DNA of 64,000 nt from Homarus americanus (lineage: Eukaryota > Arthropoda > Malacostraca > Decapoda > Nephropidae), in NCBI RefSeq assembly GCF_018991925.1, contig NW_024748849.1, positions 236,001-300,000 of the forward strand, given 5' to 3'. The position numbers and the translations under genes were made by a program. The notes under the pieces are model-generated. The model was not told where the DNA came from and searched no databases. It worked only from the letters and a program-made list of their open reading frames with translations. Below, piece by piece: positions 10,306 through 21,327 of the stretch. Within the stretch, counting starts at the first letter, position 1. Every line of letters begins with the position of its first letter.

Positions 10306-10610
10306 AGCAACACCAACAGCATCAAGATCGCCCCCAGCAGCAGCAGTAGCGGCAACAGCGGCGGTGGCGGTGGCAGGAGGTCCCAGCAGACGTCGGCAGC
10401 ATCTTAACCAGAATCAGGTGGCGGGTGTGGTGTGCGGCGTGATAGTGGAGATTGTCTGTTCACCCTCCTCCTCCTCCTGCTCCTCCTCTTCCAGCTGCCC
10501 ATCGTCCATCTCCTCAGCTGCTTCTGCCCCAGCTGTTCATACTTCATCTCCTCAGCTGCTGCTGCTGTCTGAGCACCGCTGTTGCTCTTACAGTTGTTCA
10601 CGGTTCATCT
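10306..10610. repeat. CAG/CTG- and CTC-rich low-complexity sequence
   Basis: Interrupted cagcagcag and ggcggtggcgg on the left, and imperfect tcatctcctcagctgct repeats on the right. No coding call is made. Confidence 0.5.
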
Positions 10611-10660
10611 CCGCTGTTTTTGCTTATGCTGCTCCACACAGCTGGTATCCACCGAGGTCC

Positions 10661-10689
10661 TGTGTGTGTGTGTGTGTGTGTGTGTGTAG
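10661..10689. repeat. (TG)n microsatellite
   Basis: About fourteen TG units. Confidence 0.9.
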
Positions 10690-10744
10690 CATTATATTAA
10701 GAACGGCTAGTAAACATCCTCCTGTGACCTCCGATCGGTAATCC

Positions 10745-10830
10745 TTTTGCGCTTACCGCTCACAGAAGGGCTATGGGGTGCACAATATACTAGTTGTTGC
10801 CTGCTGCAAAATTCATAATGCAATTCCCTC
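10745..10830 (+). mobile_element. Interspersed repeat copy C (gcacaataaactag family)
   Basis: The stretch ttttgcgcttaccgctcac, then tatggggtgcacaatatac and tgcctgctgcaaaattca, matches the reverse strand of 28841-28916 over about 80 bp. It shares the ggggtgcacaat core with the copies at 7.5 and 25.0 kb. Confidence 0.65.
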
Positions 10831-11266
10831 AGACACCAGCGGTGGCTAGGTTCACCACACACCCAACACTTTCAGTACAGGTGCTAGTATCAGGTCCTCG
10901 GGTATACGGTATAGGTACACACTCTTCAAAAAGTCTGTACGATTTTGTGAGACAATTTGACACAAGGGACGAAGCATTTTGACAACCCTACCGAGAAAAC
11001 AGGAGTCGCGGTGCTCATTTTGAAATTCATCAGACCTCTCCGTAAAGATAATTTCTGGAGCGAGTAACCATGGACAGGTACAGGTACAAGCTGCCATGAA
11101 CTTTACAAGATACAGTTAAGGTACAGGCAGCACTACAGTACAGGTGCCATAAGTAAGTTTCACAAGTTGACGTCAGTGAATAAAGTCTAGAAGTAGGGGT
11201 GCCATAAGTAGCGTTTAGAAGTATATGAAATAAGTACACTTACGAGAATAAAATCATTGCAGGTGG
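10831..11266. other. Unique sequence with short local duplications
   Basis: ggtgccataagta occurs twice about 53 bp apart (11146, 11199), and caggtaca recurs near 11080-11140. A perfect TGACGTCA palindrome lies at 11168-11175. No coding sequence is recognised. Confidence 0.4.
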
Positions 11267-11372
11267 AGGTGTGCTGTCTGAGTGTTGACTGAGCGTAGAC
11301 TGAGTGTTGACTGGGTGTAAACTGAACGTTGACTGAGCGTAGACAGAGCATAAACTGAGCCTTGACTGAGCA
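11267..11372. repeat. 11 bp minisatellite
   Basis: About nine imperfect copies of actgagcgtag or actgagtgttg. Confidence 0.7.
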
Positions 11373-11524
11373 GGAAGAGCTCCCCCCCACCCCTCATCCT
11401 CCTCCTTCACCCCCCTCCTCCCGGCACTGACTGACGCCAGGTGAGAGTGTCAGCAGGGGAGGGGCGGGGGAGGAGGGGGAGGGTCACACACAAAGGCACG
11501 GGAGTCAGCCGGTCACGACGATGA

Positions 11525-11630
11525 CTCCTCGCCTCTTACCACCACTATCACCACCACCACCAGCACCATCATCACCACCGCCATTATCACCATCATCATC
11601 ACCACCATCATCACCACAGGGCGTCACCTC
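11525..11630. repeat. (CACCAT)-type low-complexity tract
   Basis: Interrupted accaccaccatcatcacca. Confidence 0.6.
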
Positions 11631-11664
11631 CATTAAGTATTAACACACTGGCCGCGTCAACGAT

Positions 11665-11865
11665 TCTAGGTCGATAACTCCCGCTTGGTGACCCTAGTTT
11701 GGTGACCCCAGCTTGGTGACCTCGTCTTGGTGGCCCCTGATTGGTGACAGCTTAGTGATCCCAGTTAGTGACCACTAATTGGTGAATCCCTCTTGGTGAC
11801 TCTAGCTTGGTAATCCTATGCTTGGTGACGCCAGCTTAGTGATCTCTATATGGTGACAATACCTG
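11665..11865. repeat. Degenerate 14-17 bp repeat
   Basis: The core cttggtgacc or ttagtgatc recurs about every 14-17 bp in at least twelve diverged copies (cttggtgaccctagtt, cttggtgacctcgt and so on). It looks like an old array. Confidence 0.65.
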
Positions 11866-12049
11866 ATCTGTCGTTCAGCATCACCATGAGACAAAATCCC
11901 TCACTTTCCTATCTGAACCTCTTACTTGGTGACGTGGGTGGTGCCGCAGATACTTGTCTTGGCTCTCACCATCACCTCACCATGACAAGCATTTCCATCA
12001 CTACTACCCAACCTGTTAACATCAATACATTGTCTGGCCGTCACCATCT

Positions 12050-12150
12050 TCTCACCATAGTACCCTCCCTCACCACCTTCCCTCCCTCACCATCTCCCCT
12101 CCCTCACCACGACCTCTCCTCTCACCATCTCCCCCGCACTATTCACCACA
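12050..12150. repeat. CCCTC-ACC low-complexity
   Basis: Imperfect copies of ctccctcaccacctt. Confidence 0.5.
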
Positions 12151-12184
12151 AGTATTGGTCGTCACCTACACCTCCCTTTCACTC

Positions 12185-12187
<3 letters not shown>

Positions 12188-12273
<86 letters not shown>
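12188..12273. repeat. (TA)n microsatellite
   Basis: An uninterrupted alternating TA tract of about 86 bases, able to extrude cruciform structures. It directly abuts the B-box-bearing repeat to its right. Confidence 0.98.
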
Positions 12274-12275
<2 letters not shown>

Positions 12276-12700
12276 AAACTCCCGGATTCGGTTGGGTTTC
12301 GAACTTGCATAACGAGGTATCGGATCTAATGGTATTTTTTATTCCACTGAAACTCGGGGGATTCGAATCCTCGTATCGGAATATTGGTTCGGAGCTTTTT
12401 TTCAGTTCAGTGAACCTTGAGGTGAAATTCGTCCGAGAGTCGTGTCAGAAACTGAATTTAGTGTTGGGACTGGGACTCGAACCTGTGTCGTGAAGCAACA
12501 GACATCAATGATTCAGTTCACTCGGTCTGGGGTTCCCGTGAGGGGTGGAATTCGAACACACCCTCGCAAGGTATCATACCGAAGCGCTTCATTTCACAGA
12601 CCTCGAGTTGGAATCGCACCAGTATTATGGAAACTTTTTATATAGCAACTTTACCCAATGAACTTCGAGTGAGATTCGAATCCTCGTTAGAAGGAATCAG
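12274..12700. repeat. Degenerate ~60 bp tandem repeat with tRNA B-box-like motifs
   Basis: B-box-like ttcgaa motifs recur at about 12297, 12364, 12477, 12552 and 12675, with a weaker ttggaatcgcacc at 12609. Spacing is about 60-75 bp, or twice that across one lost copy. Each is followed by a cctcg...ggtatc or atcgga-like segment and preceded by ttcac/ttcag, so this is a decayed tandem array. gattcgaatcctcgt occurs both at 12361 and at 12672. It could derive from a tRNA-related SINE. Confidence 0.55.
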
Positions 12701-13873
12701 ACGCCAGACCAGCCTGGTCCTCGGCAACAAGACCTGTTAAAACTGGTCTCTCCCGGGTGGTCCTCCTCACACGAAGCCTGAAATGCAGCGCCCCGACTTC
12801 ATGCTTTGTGAGCTGGGGCTGAATCTTCAGCGAGGACTGAAGTTGTCCTTCCGTATAATAAGAGTGAGAGATGGGGGGGGGGGGCCACTGGACGAGGGTC
12901 ACGCAACCAACCCACCTTCCTTCTTCACCATCGATCACCATCACACATCTCCCACTTCTCCTCCAAGTACTACTACTACTATAATTTCACTCATAATCAT
13001 GGTTAGCCCGATTACCAAATCAACTAGTAATTTCATCACATTAATACTATAATCTTAATAATTATCTCCAGCTGATCGTAACAACTCGCATAAACTCACA
13101 ACACCTGTGGCTGGGCGTCTCACATGTAAACAAACTGAGCCGATGGTTCTAATTCACAACTGAAATACGCTTACAGTGTGTCAAAACCAATACAGGAGAC
13201 GTGGGAAGTGTGTCTATGGGTACAAAACTCAATCTTAGAGTAAACAATGAAATTAAGTCACGCCAACTTTGAGCCAAAAATTTTGTTACTGTCAACGCAC
13301 TAGACGATTGATTACAGTTTGTCGTTGGGTACAGTCTTATTAAATGTGTCCTTTATATAAATACTATAGAGAGTTAGGATTTGGCGGAATCTTAAGTCCA
13401 TACACACACTTGATGTCACCTGCACACAAACACACACATTTGAAATCTCCTGTACACACACACACACACACACTCCACGGTACCCTGTATAGGTTAGGTG
13501 TATCAGAGAACAGCGTTGAGTCACCAGCACCAGGAACCAGCCACCACTTGCAGGAGTATTTTCAGGGGGACAGAGACGCCAGGTGGACCCTCGGGTAAAT
13601 ATTTGACGCCCACTTCCAGAATATCTCCCAGTCAGGGTCGTCACCATATTCTCGGGGTGGAAGTTCTTCGTCTGGCGTTGTGTTGCCTGGCATTTACTTG
13701 GTCGAGGGTTCCGCTGGCCTTCTCTTCCTCCTGCGCCTTAAATCGATTTGTTTGTTTCAACGTGAACACAGGTAATGTGATCAGCGTGAACAACAAACAC
13801 CTGGAAAATCTGGTCAGTTAAAGCAAGGATGTATTACTGTAAACTACAGCAACTAACAATAATATAACATATT
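12701..13873. other. Mostly unique sequence with small repeats
   Basis: Contains a ten-G run at 12875, (act)n near 12970, and a short cctgcacacaaacacac / cctgtacacacac duplication at 13418-13475. No domain is recognised in the open frames. A TATA-like tttatataaatac lies at 13352, with no supporting context. Confidence 0.4.
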
Positions 13874-15838
13874 GCAGTGTTACAACGTCTTACAGTGTTA
13901 CAACGTCTTGCAGTGTTACAACGTCTTACAGTGTTACAACGTCTTACAGTGTTACAACGTCTTACAGTGCTACAACGTCTTACAGTGTTACAACGTCTTA
14001 CAGTGTTACAACGTCTTACAGTGTTACAACGTCTTACAGTGTTACAACGTCTTACAGTGTTACAACGTCTTACAGTGTTACAACGTCTTACAGTGTTACA
14101 ACGTCTTACAGTGCTACAACGTCTTACAGTGTTACAACGTCTTACAGTGTTACAACGTCTTACAGTGTTACAACGTCTTACAGTGCTACAACGTACAGTG
14201 CTACAACGTTACAGTGCTACAACGTCTTACAGTGCTACAACGTCTACAGTGTTACACGTCTTGCAGTGTTACAACGTCTTACAGTGTTACAACGTCTTGC
14301 AGTGTTACAACGTCTTACACAACGTACAGTGCTACAACGTGCTACAACGTACTTACACAACGTCTTACAGTGTTACAACGTCTTGCAGTGTTACAACGTC
14401 TTACAGTGTTACAACGTCTTGCAGTGTTACAACGTCTTACAGTGTTACAACGTCTTGCAGTGTTACAACGTCTTGCAGTGTTACAACGTCTTACAGTGTT
14501 ACAACGTCTTGCAGTGTTACAACGTCTTACAGTGTTACAACGTCTTACAGTGTTACAACGTCTTGCAGTGTTACAACGTCTTGCAGTGTTACAACGTCTT
14601 ACAGTGCTACAACGTCTTGCAGTGTTACAACGTCTTGCAGTGTTACAACGTCTTACAGTGTTACAACGTCTTGCAGTGTTACAACGTCTTACAGTGTTAC
14701 AACGTCTTACAGTGTTACAACGTCTTACAGTGTTACAACGTCTTACAGTGTTACAACGTCTTACAGTGTTACAACGTCTTACAGTGTTACAACGTCTTAC
14801 AGTGTTACAACGTCTTGTTACAGTGTTACAACGTCTTGCAGTGTTACAACGTCTTGCAGTGTTACAACGTCTTGCAGTGTTACAACGTCTTACAGTGTTA
14901 CAACGTCTTGCAGTGTTACAACGTCTTACAGTGTTACAACGTCTTACAGTGTTACAACGTCTTACAGTTACAACGTCAGTGTTACAACGTCTTGCACACG
15001 TGCGTTACAACGTGTTACAACGTCTTGTGCTACAACGTCTTACAGTGTTACAACGTCTTACAGTGCTACAACGTCTTACAGTGTTACAACGTCTTACAGT
15101 GTTACAACGTCTTACAGTGTTACAACGTCTTGCAGTGTTACAACGTCTTACAGTGTTACAACAGTGTTACAACGTCTTGCAGTGCTTACAACGTTACAGT
15201 GTTACAACGTCTTGCAGTGTTACAACGTCTTACAGTGTTACAACGTCTTACAGTGTTACAACGTCTTACAGTGCTACAACGTCTTACAGTGTTACAACGT
15301 CTTGCAGTGTTACAACGTCTTACAGTGTTACAACGTCTTGCAGTGTTACAACGTCTTACAGTGTTACAACGTCTTGCAGTGTTACAACGTCTTACAGTGC
15401 TACAACGTCTTGCAGTGTTACAACGTCTTGCAGTGTTACAACGTCTTGCAGTGTTACAACGTCTTACAGTGTTACAACGTCTTGCAGTGTTACAACGTCT
15501 TGCAGTGTTACAACGTCTTACAGTGTTACAACGTCTTACAGTGTTACAACGTCTTACAGTGCTACAACGTCTTACAGTGTTACAACGTCTTACAGTGTTA
15601 CAACGTCTTACAGTGTTACAACGTCTTGCAGTGTTACAACGTCTTACAGTGCTACAACGTCTTACAGTGTTACAACGTCTTACAGTGTTACAACGTCTTA
15701 CAGTGCTACAACGTCTTGCAGTGTTACAACGTCTTGCAGTTCTACAACATCTTGCAGTGTTACAACGTCTTGCAGTGTTACAACGTCTTACAGTGCTACA
15801 ACATCTTGCAGTGCTACATCATTTTACAATACTACAGC
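13874..15838. repeat. Large 18 bp minisatellite/satellite block
   Basis: About 105-110 copies of acagtgttacaacgtctt cover nearly 2 kb. Two sites vary: the second base of the unit (acag or gcag) and the T/C in gtgtt or gtgct. Junctions with indels cluster at about 14190-14360, 14815-14822, 14960-15035 and 15160-15200, dividing the block into subarrays. Because 18 is a multiple of three and the unit lacks plus-strand stops, all three plus frames stay open (up to 662 codons of LQCYNV, VLQRLT or TTSYSV hexapeptides). No start context, flanking exons or complexity supports a protein. Confidence 0.97.
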
Positions 15839-16142
15839 AGATAACTCTTGTATAATATAGTTGAGGACTGATGGAAGTACAGCCGCACTGACAGAAACAA
15901 GTGAAGATAAAAGAAGTCGTGTGTGTGTGTACCTAATGACCGCCGCCTCAACGGTACCATTACTTAACGACAATTATCGCAGCAACATGAGTACTCCTCC
16001 TCCTCCTAATAATAATAATAATAACCCTTATTCCGTACACATACCCCACATGTATTTACAGAGTCATATTAGATTAAAAAAACAAATTAAATAAGCACAA
16101 ACACATAACAGAAACACAGCAACAGGTTACAACAACAATATA
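15839..16142. other. Unique sequence
   Basis: A short (aat)n at 16008-16022 and A-rich stretches near 16075. Nothing else was recognised. Confidence 0.4.
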
Positions 16143-16225
16143 TACTGTGCTCGCCATCCAAAGCTTGAACCCTCATACCTGAAATTGCCACGGCAAGACT
16201 TTACCACACCACCACCGCCACCCTG
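16143..16225 (-). ncRNA. tRNA-related, SINE-like segment (tentative)
   Basis: Read on the minus strand, a gtggtgtggtaaagtcttgc A-box-like region is followed about 40 bases later by gggttcaagc, a B-box-like motif. The spacing fits a tRNA-derived polymerase III promoter. The acceptor and anticodon stems do not pair well, so it is not a functional tRNA gene. Confidence 0.3.
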
Positions 16226-16435
16226 GTGTTATGATAGCGTTGGAGCCCCTTAGAGTATTTTCTATAGTGAATATTGACGATGCACCAAGTCCTTATTTTG
16301 TATTGATATTAAATATTAACTAATACAGTATAAGAACATTTACAAGAAATGTTACTTAAAACAATCATGTGTTGTCACTACAGCTGTAAGACTGACCATG
16401 GCCACCACCTCGGATGGTAGTGTGGTGGTGGTGGT
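16226..16435. other. AT-rich unique sequence
   Basis: Nothing recognised. Confidence 0.35.
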
Positions 16436-16650
16436 CCACAGGGAGCAGCAGTAGTAACAGCACCACCAGCAGTAACAGAATTAGCAGTTGCAGAAAAAGA
16501 AGCTGTAACAGTAGGAGCAGTAACAGTAGCAGCAGAAAACGGCAAAAGTACCAGGAGCAGTAGCAGCAACGATAGTCTCAGCAGTAGAAGTAGCGACAGT
16601 GCAGCAGTAGCAGCAACAACAGTACCAGCGGCAACAGTATTCTCCACCAA
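16436..16650. repeat. (CAGTAG)-like interrupted trinucleotide tract
   Basis: Imperfect agcagtaacag units run over about 200 bp. The minus strand is open with low-complexity Ala/Thr/Val/Leu content, which I attribute to the repeat. Confidence 0.65.
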
Positions 16651-16726
16651 AATCGTGGTGGTCGCCCCTAGACGTCGGCGGGTCCAGCTTGCATCATTCA
16701 TCAGTGAGACTCCCAGGAGCCGCCCG

Positions 16727-16728
<2 letters not shown>

Positions 16729-16761
<33 letters not shown>
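16729..16761. repeat. (AC)n microsatellite
   Basis: About fifteen units. Confidence 0.95.
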
Positions 16762-16765
<4 letters not shown>

Positions 16766-16892
16766 AAGCTAAAGTAACACAGAATTTTGGTCACCAGTAA
16801 ACATACAATTTTTCAGTTTCCCAATTAATCATAGCCAATATCTTTTTTTAGACGGCGTTAGAATTGGAGCTTTGGCGGCCAGATCCCACCTG

Positions 16893-17113
16893 CGGGTTGT
16901 GGTGGTGGTGGTGGTAATGGTGGTGAATGTAGTAGTGGTGGTAGTGGGGGTGGTGATGGTAGTTGTGGTGGTGATGGTGGTGGTGGTAGTTGTGGTAGTT
17001 GTAGTGTAATGGTGGTGGTAGTAGTAGTAGTAGCAGTAGTAGTAGTAGCAATGGTAGTGGTGGTTGTGGTGGTAATAGTGGTAATAGTGGTAGTTGTGAT
17101 GGTGGTGGTGCGA
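16893..17113. repeat. (GGT/AGT)n low-complexity array
   Basis: Strongly biased ggtggtagt trinucleotide mixture. The complementary strand gives spurious His/Thr/Leu-rich frames. Confidence 0.9.
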
Positions 17114-17154
17114 AGCAATGCATGATTTAGCGGCCAAATTCACCCTGGACTATG

Positions 17155-17645
17155 TAACCCCACACCGCTTCTCCCACTCCGCCTCTCTCCCACACCTGCC
17201 TCTCCCACACTCCGCTCCTCTCCCACACTCCTGCCCTCCCCAGGGTCTGCCCTTTCCCAGGCCCGCCCTCTCCCACATCCCTCCTCTCCCACACCCTCTC
17301 CCACGTCTGCCCGCCCTCCCCCCCGCCCGCACCCCTCTCCACACCTGCCCTTCCCAGGCTCCGCCCCTCCCCACACCTGCTCCTCTCCCACGTCCGCCTG
17401 CCCTCCCCATAACCTCTCCCACACCTGCCCTCCCACGTCCGTTCTCCCGCCATGCTCGCCCTCCCACCTCCCAGGTCTGCACCTCTCCCAGGGCCCTTCG
17501 CCCCTCCCATACCGCCCTCCTCCCGCCGCCCCTCTCCTCGCCTGCCCTTTCTCCCTCCTCCGCCCCCTCTCCCACGCCCGCCCCTTCTCCCCACGCCCGC
17601 CCTCTCCCTTCCCCCTTCTCCACGCCCGCCCCTCCCACGCCCATC
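17155..17645. repeat. C-rich degenerate ~22 bp array (cctctcccaca / cctgccc)
   Basis: cctctcccacacctgccctc-like units with many indels run over almost 500 bp. Strong strand asymmetry (pyrimidine on plus). Open frames are Pro/Ser/Arg-rich artefacts. Confidence 0.8.
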
Positions 17646-17807
17646 AACATGACATACCTGGGCGCTACAATATGTACAGGTGGGAAATATTCTACCACTA
17701 TAAGGCATATTGTCCTGCAGTCCTGGTTAAGTGAGAGTTACAGGTCGACCTACACCAGTGTTTTGTTGTCCCGCTGAGTGGATAACCTGCATCATGTATC
17801 CTACACA

Positions 17808-17895
17808 CCACCTCTGTACCTCCCTGTATCCTCCTGTACCTCCCTAAACCCTCTTGTGCTCTTTGTATCTTCCTGTACCTTACTGTAACCCTTAT
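17808..17895. repeat. Degenerate ~17 bp repeat (ctgtacctcc)
   Basis: cctctgtacctccctgtatc, then cctcctgtacctccctaaac and later cttcctgtacctta. The core ctgtacct is shared with several larger arrays to the right. Confidence 0.55.
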
Positions 17896-18051
17896 ATGGA
17901 GTAGGGGGCGGGAGTGTAGGGTCAGCCCTCACCACACACGCCTCACAAACTCTTTTAAAGACTTTTTTTTCAGATCTCATGAAAATTAGGAACCGCAGCT
18001 AAATTCACCTGATAATTAAACACCCTAACATAACATGAGTGAGTCAAGATT

Positions 18052-18052
<1 letters not shown>

Positions 18053-18102
<50 letters not shown>
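18053..18102. repeat. (CT)n microsatellite
   Basis: About 24 uninterrupted CT units. Confidence 0.97.
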
Positions 18103-18106
<4 letters not shown>

Positions 18107-18221
18107 TGAAATGTCATTCAAACTTGAGGCAAATCGTTGAAACTGCCTGTGTGTGTGTACGCAAGAGACAGACTGACACACATCCTCAATAAATGCTCCC
18201 CGTCACACCTGTCTAATGAGT

Positions 18222-19198
18222 AGGAGGGGGCCAGGGGGAGGAGGGGGGGGAGGAGGGGCCAGGGAGAGGAGGGCCAGGGAGGGAGGGGGGCCAGGGGAGA
18301 GGAGGGGCCAGGGAGAGGAGGGGGCCAGGGGGGAGGAGGGGGCTGGGAGGAGGGGGGCCAGGGGAGAGGAGGGGGCCAGGGAGAGGAGGGGGGCCAGGGA
18401 GAGGAGGGGGGCCGGGAGAGGAGGGGGCCAGGGGAGAGGGGGGCCAGGGGGGAGAGGGGGGGGGAGGAGGGGGGGGGAGAGGGGCTAGGGGGGAGGGGGG
18501 GGCTGGGGGAGAGAGGGGGAGGGAGAGGAGGGGGCCAGGGGAGGGAGGGGGCCAGGGGGGGGAGAGGAGGGGGCCAGGGAGAGGAGGGGGGGAGAGGAGG
18601 GGGCAGGGGGAGAGGAGGGGGGCAGGGAGAGGAGGGGGGGAGAGGAGGGGGGGGAGAGGAGGGGCCAGGGGAGAGGAGGGGCCGGGAGAGGGGGGCCAGG
18701 GAGAGGAGGGGGAGGGGAGGAGGGGGCCGGGAGGGGGGGGGAGGGGGAGGAGGGGGCCAGGGGAGAGGAGGGGGCCAGGGAGGAGGGGGCCAGGGGAGAG
18801 AGGGGGGGCCGGGGGAGGAGGGGGGCCAGGGGAGAGGGGGCCAGGGGGGGGAGAGGAGGGGGCCAGGGGAGAGGAGGGGCCAGGGGGAGAGGAGGGGGCC
18901 AGGGGAGAGGAGGGGGGCCAGGGGAGAGGAGGGGGCCAGGGGAGAGGAGGGGGGCCAGGGGAGAGGAGGGGGCCAGGGGAGAGGGGGGGAGGGAGGAGGG
19001 GGGAGAGGAGGGGGGGGGAGGAGGGGCCAGGGAGAGGGGGGGCCAGGGAGAGGAGGGGGCCAGGAGAGGAGGGGCCAGGAGGGGGGCCAGGGGAGGGAGG
19101 GGCCAGGGGGGGGAGAGGAGGGGGGCCAGGGGAGAGGAGGGGGGGAGAGGAGGGGGCCAGGAGAGAGGGGCCAGAGAGGAGGGGGCCAGAGAGGAGCG
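18222..19198. repeat. 1 kb purine-rich G-run minisatellite
   Basis: About fifty variants of ggggagaggagggggcca with variable G-run lengths (three to nine). The plus strand is nearly all purine apart from the recurring gccagg. It has dense potential for G-quadruplex and triplex DNA. The minus strand gives long proline-rich frames (up to 377 codons), rejected as genes. Confidence 0.95.
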
Positions 19199-19245
19199 TA
19201 TATACGTATTAAGGTCATCATCAACACAAACCAACCATTCGGGAA

Positions 19246-19249
19246 TAAC

Positions 19250-19296
<47 letters not shown>
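19246..19296. repeat. (AAT)n microsatellite
   Basis: About sixteen AAT units on the plus strand. Confidence 0.95.
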
Positions 19297-19297
<1 letters not shown>

Positions 19298-19490
19298 CTT
19301 CACATCAACTTTATTAAAATTTCTTTCAATTTATTACTATTGTTTTATATTATTATTACTATCACGTGTTTTCCCGCCACCTTTGTTTACTGTATGTTCA
19401 TTCATGATTATGTAAATTATGTAATGGCCTTGTAATTTATTCCTGTTTCTGAGCAAGTAATAATGTTTTTTGCTGTAACACGTTTATTTA

Positions 19491-19517
19491 CGTGTGTGTG
19501 TGTGTGTGTGTGTGTGG
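19491..19517. repeat. (GT)n microsatellite
   Basis: About twelve GT units, followed by a ggtgtgggtgtt-rich stretch to about 19620. Confidence 0.9.
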
Positions 19518-19667
19518 AGGTGTAGGGGTGTGGGTGTTGGGGTGAAGGCGTGGGTGAGTAAGAGAGTGAAGGGGGTGTGGGCGTGGCTAGGCATGGGAGG
19601 TGAGGGGAGTGTGGGCGTGAACTCATTATCCTTAGGTGATGGGGAGACGGCGGGAGACTTATATGAA

Positions 19668-19902
19668 TGACGACCACCTGTGTACACCACCTCCTGTGTA
19701 CACCGCCTCCTGTGTACACCACCTCCTGTGTACACCACCTCCTGTGTACACCGCCTCCTGTGTACACCACCTCCTGTGTACACCACCTCCTGTGTACACC
19801 ACCACCTGTATACACCACCTCCTGTGTACACCACCTCCTGTGTACACCACCACCTGTGTACACCACCACCTGTGCACACCACCACCTGTGTACCACACGT
19901 GT
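19668..19902. repeat. 16 bp minisatellite (acctcctgtgtacacc)
   Basis: About fourteen copies. Three substitution classes are seen (accgcc, accacc, acctcc), and gtatac or gtgcac variants appear near the right end. Confidence 0.95.
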
Positions 19903-20254
19903 GGAAGTTAGTTTGTATAATTTCATGTAATAATCTTAAATTGTAAATAATGGTGAGGGTTTATTACACAATAAATATCAGTCTGATAAACGTGAGTGGC
20001 CATCAAATAGTTTCACAGGGCTGAGACCAGTTGACTATTTTCATTAGCTTTGAATCTGGTAAATAAGAATATATAGACAAACTATCAATCTATTACCACT
20101 GTATTTTAATATTTAATAAGAAGTAACACTGAGTTCAACGAGTAGCTCTGTAGTGCCGAGATGTCAATAAACAACAAAGATGGCGACTGACAAAGGAGCG
20201 CTACTTAGTGGTGTCTGTGGTTTAGGATGTCAGATGAACAACGGTGACTAGAGA
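19903..20254. other. AT-rich unique sequence
   Basis: Nothing recognised up to the LINE fragment. Confidence 0.4.
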
Positions 20255-20823
20255 AATCCTACTGTGAGAAAGATTCAGGGGTAATGATAAGAAGGGAACT
20301 TAAACCAACAAGACTAGCGAGGTTATCCTAAAACTATATCTTACGCTTGTGAGACCTAACTTAGATTATGTTTTTCAGTCCTGGCCACCGGACTACATAA
20401 TGGAGGATGGCAAGACTTATCCCGGGCATTGGAACCTTGAGTATAGGGACAGATTAAAGAATCTTAATCTGCACTCCCTTAAGAGACGTAGAGTGAGGGG
20501 CGATATGATCGTGGTGTATAAATGGAAGTCAAGGCTAAACAAAGTGACATAACAAAGGAACTCAAACTATCCAACCAGGAGCGAACTCGTAACAATGGTT
20601 TTAAATTAGACAAATTCAGATTTAGGCGCGAGATAGGTAAACATTGGTTTGGAAATAAGAGTAGTAGATGACTGGAACAAGTTACCAAACATCATCATTA
20701 ACTCTAATGCACTGGATAGCTTCAAACATAGGTTGGATGGATATATGAGCAATAGGGGTTGGGTGTAAACGGGACTGCCCAGTATGGGCCAATAGGCCCG
20801 CTGCAGTTTCCTCCATTCTTATG
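20255..20823 (+). mobile_element. 5'-truncated CR1-like LINE 3' end (copy 1)
   Basis: The plus strand encodes the C-terminal part of a CR1-like reverse transcriptase in broken frames. EKDSGVMIRRELKPTR is near 20262 and RPNLDYVFQSWPPDY near 20350-20395. After a small internal deletion come LEYRDRLKNLNLHSLKRRR and GDMIVVYKWK to about 20530. SNQERTRNNGFKLDKFRF and WFGN are near 20570-20655, and SFKHRLDGYMSNRGWV ends at a stop near 20768. The 3' tail gggactgcccagtatgggcc...ctgcagtttcctccattcttatg ends at 20823 and runs straight into a GATGGT-type simple repeat. From 20573 on it is about nine-tenths identical to 40536-40798, and its protein resembles the 3.6 kb element. It is dead: truncated, with frameshifts. 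Confidence 0.85.
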
Positions 20824-21045
20824 ATGGTGGAAGTAATGGCGATGGTGGCGATAGTGGTGGTGGTGGTAGTAATGGTGATGGTGGTAGTAATGGTGATGGT
20901 GGTGATGATGGTGGTGATGGCGATGGTGGTGGTAGTAATGGTGATGGTGGTAGTAATGGTGATGGTGGTGGTAGTAATGGTTATGGTGAAGGTAATGGTG
21001 GTGATGGTGAAGGTAATAGTGGTGGTGAAGATGGTGGGGATGGCC
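20824..21045. repeat. (GGTGATGGTGGTAGTAAT)-like array directly after a LINE tail
   Basis: Imperfect ggtgatggtggtagtaat units begin at the last base of the LINE 3' end. They may have grown from the element's tail repeat or the integration site. Confidence 0.85.
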
Positions 21046-21327
21046 ACTACATCACCACTTTCACTATCCTCACACAACCACACTACCCACACCACCCTCA
21101 CACACCCACTTTACCTTTACACATTCACACTTCATCACACACCCACACCACCCTCAAATGTTTCCCTATCAATTATAAGAGAAATATCCACGTTAGGTCC
21201 ACTGAGAATCCATCTTTGTGTGGAGTGAATCAGATACGTTCTTACATCTTAGGGGCAACATTGTGACGTTAAGAGCTTGATACAATTAATGTTTGTGTCA
21301 TAGTTTAAGGGAGTCAGGAAAACAGGT

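Noticed and set aside
13872..15860. Open frames of 662, 655 and 529 codons on the plus strand
   Set aside because: All three frames are open because the 18 bp unit has no stops. The peptides are perfect hexapeptide repeats without start context, flanking exons or complexity.
18118..19251. 377-codon proline-rich minus-strand frame
   Set aside because: It is the complement of a purine-rich G-run array, purely compositional.
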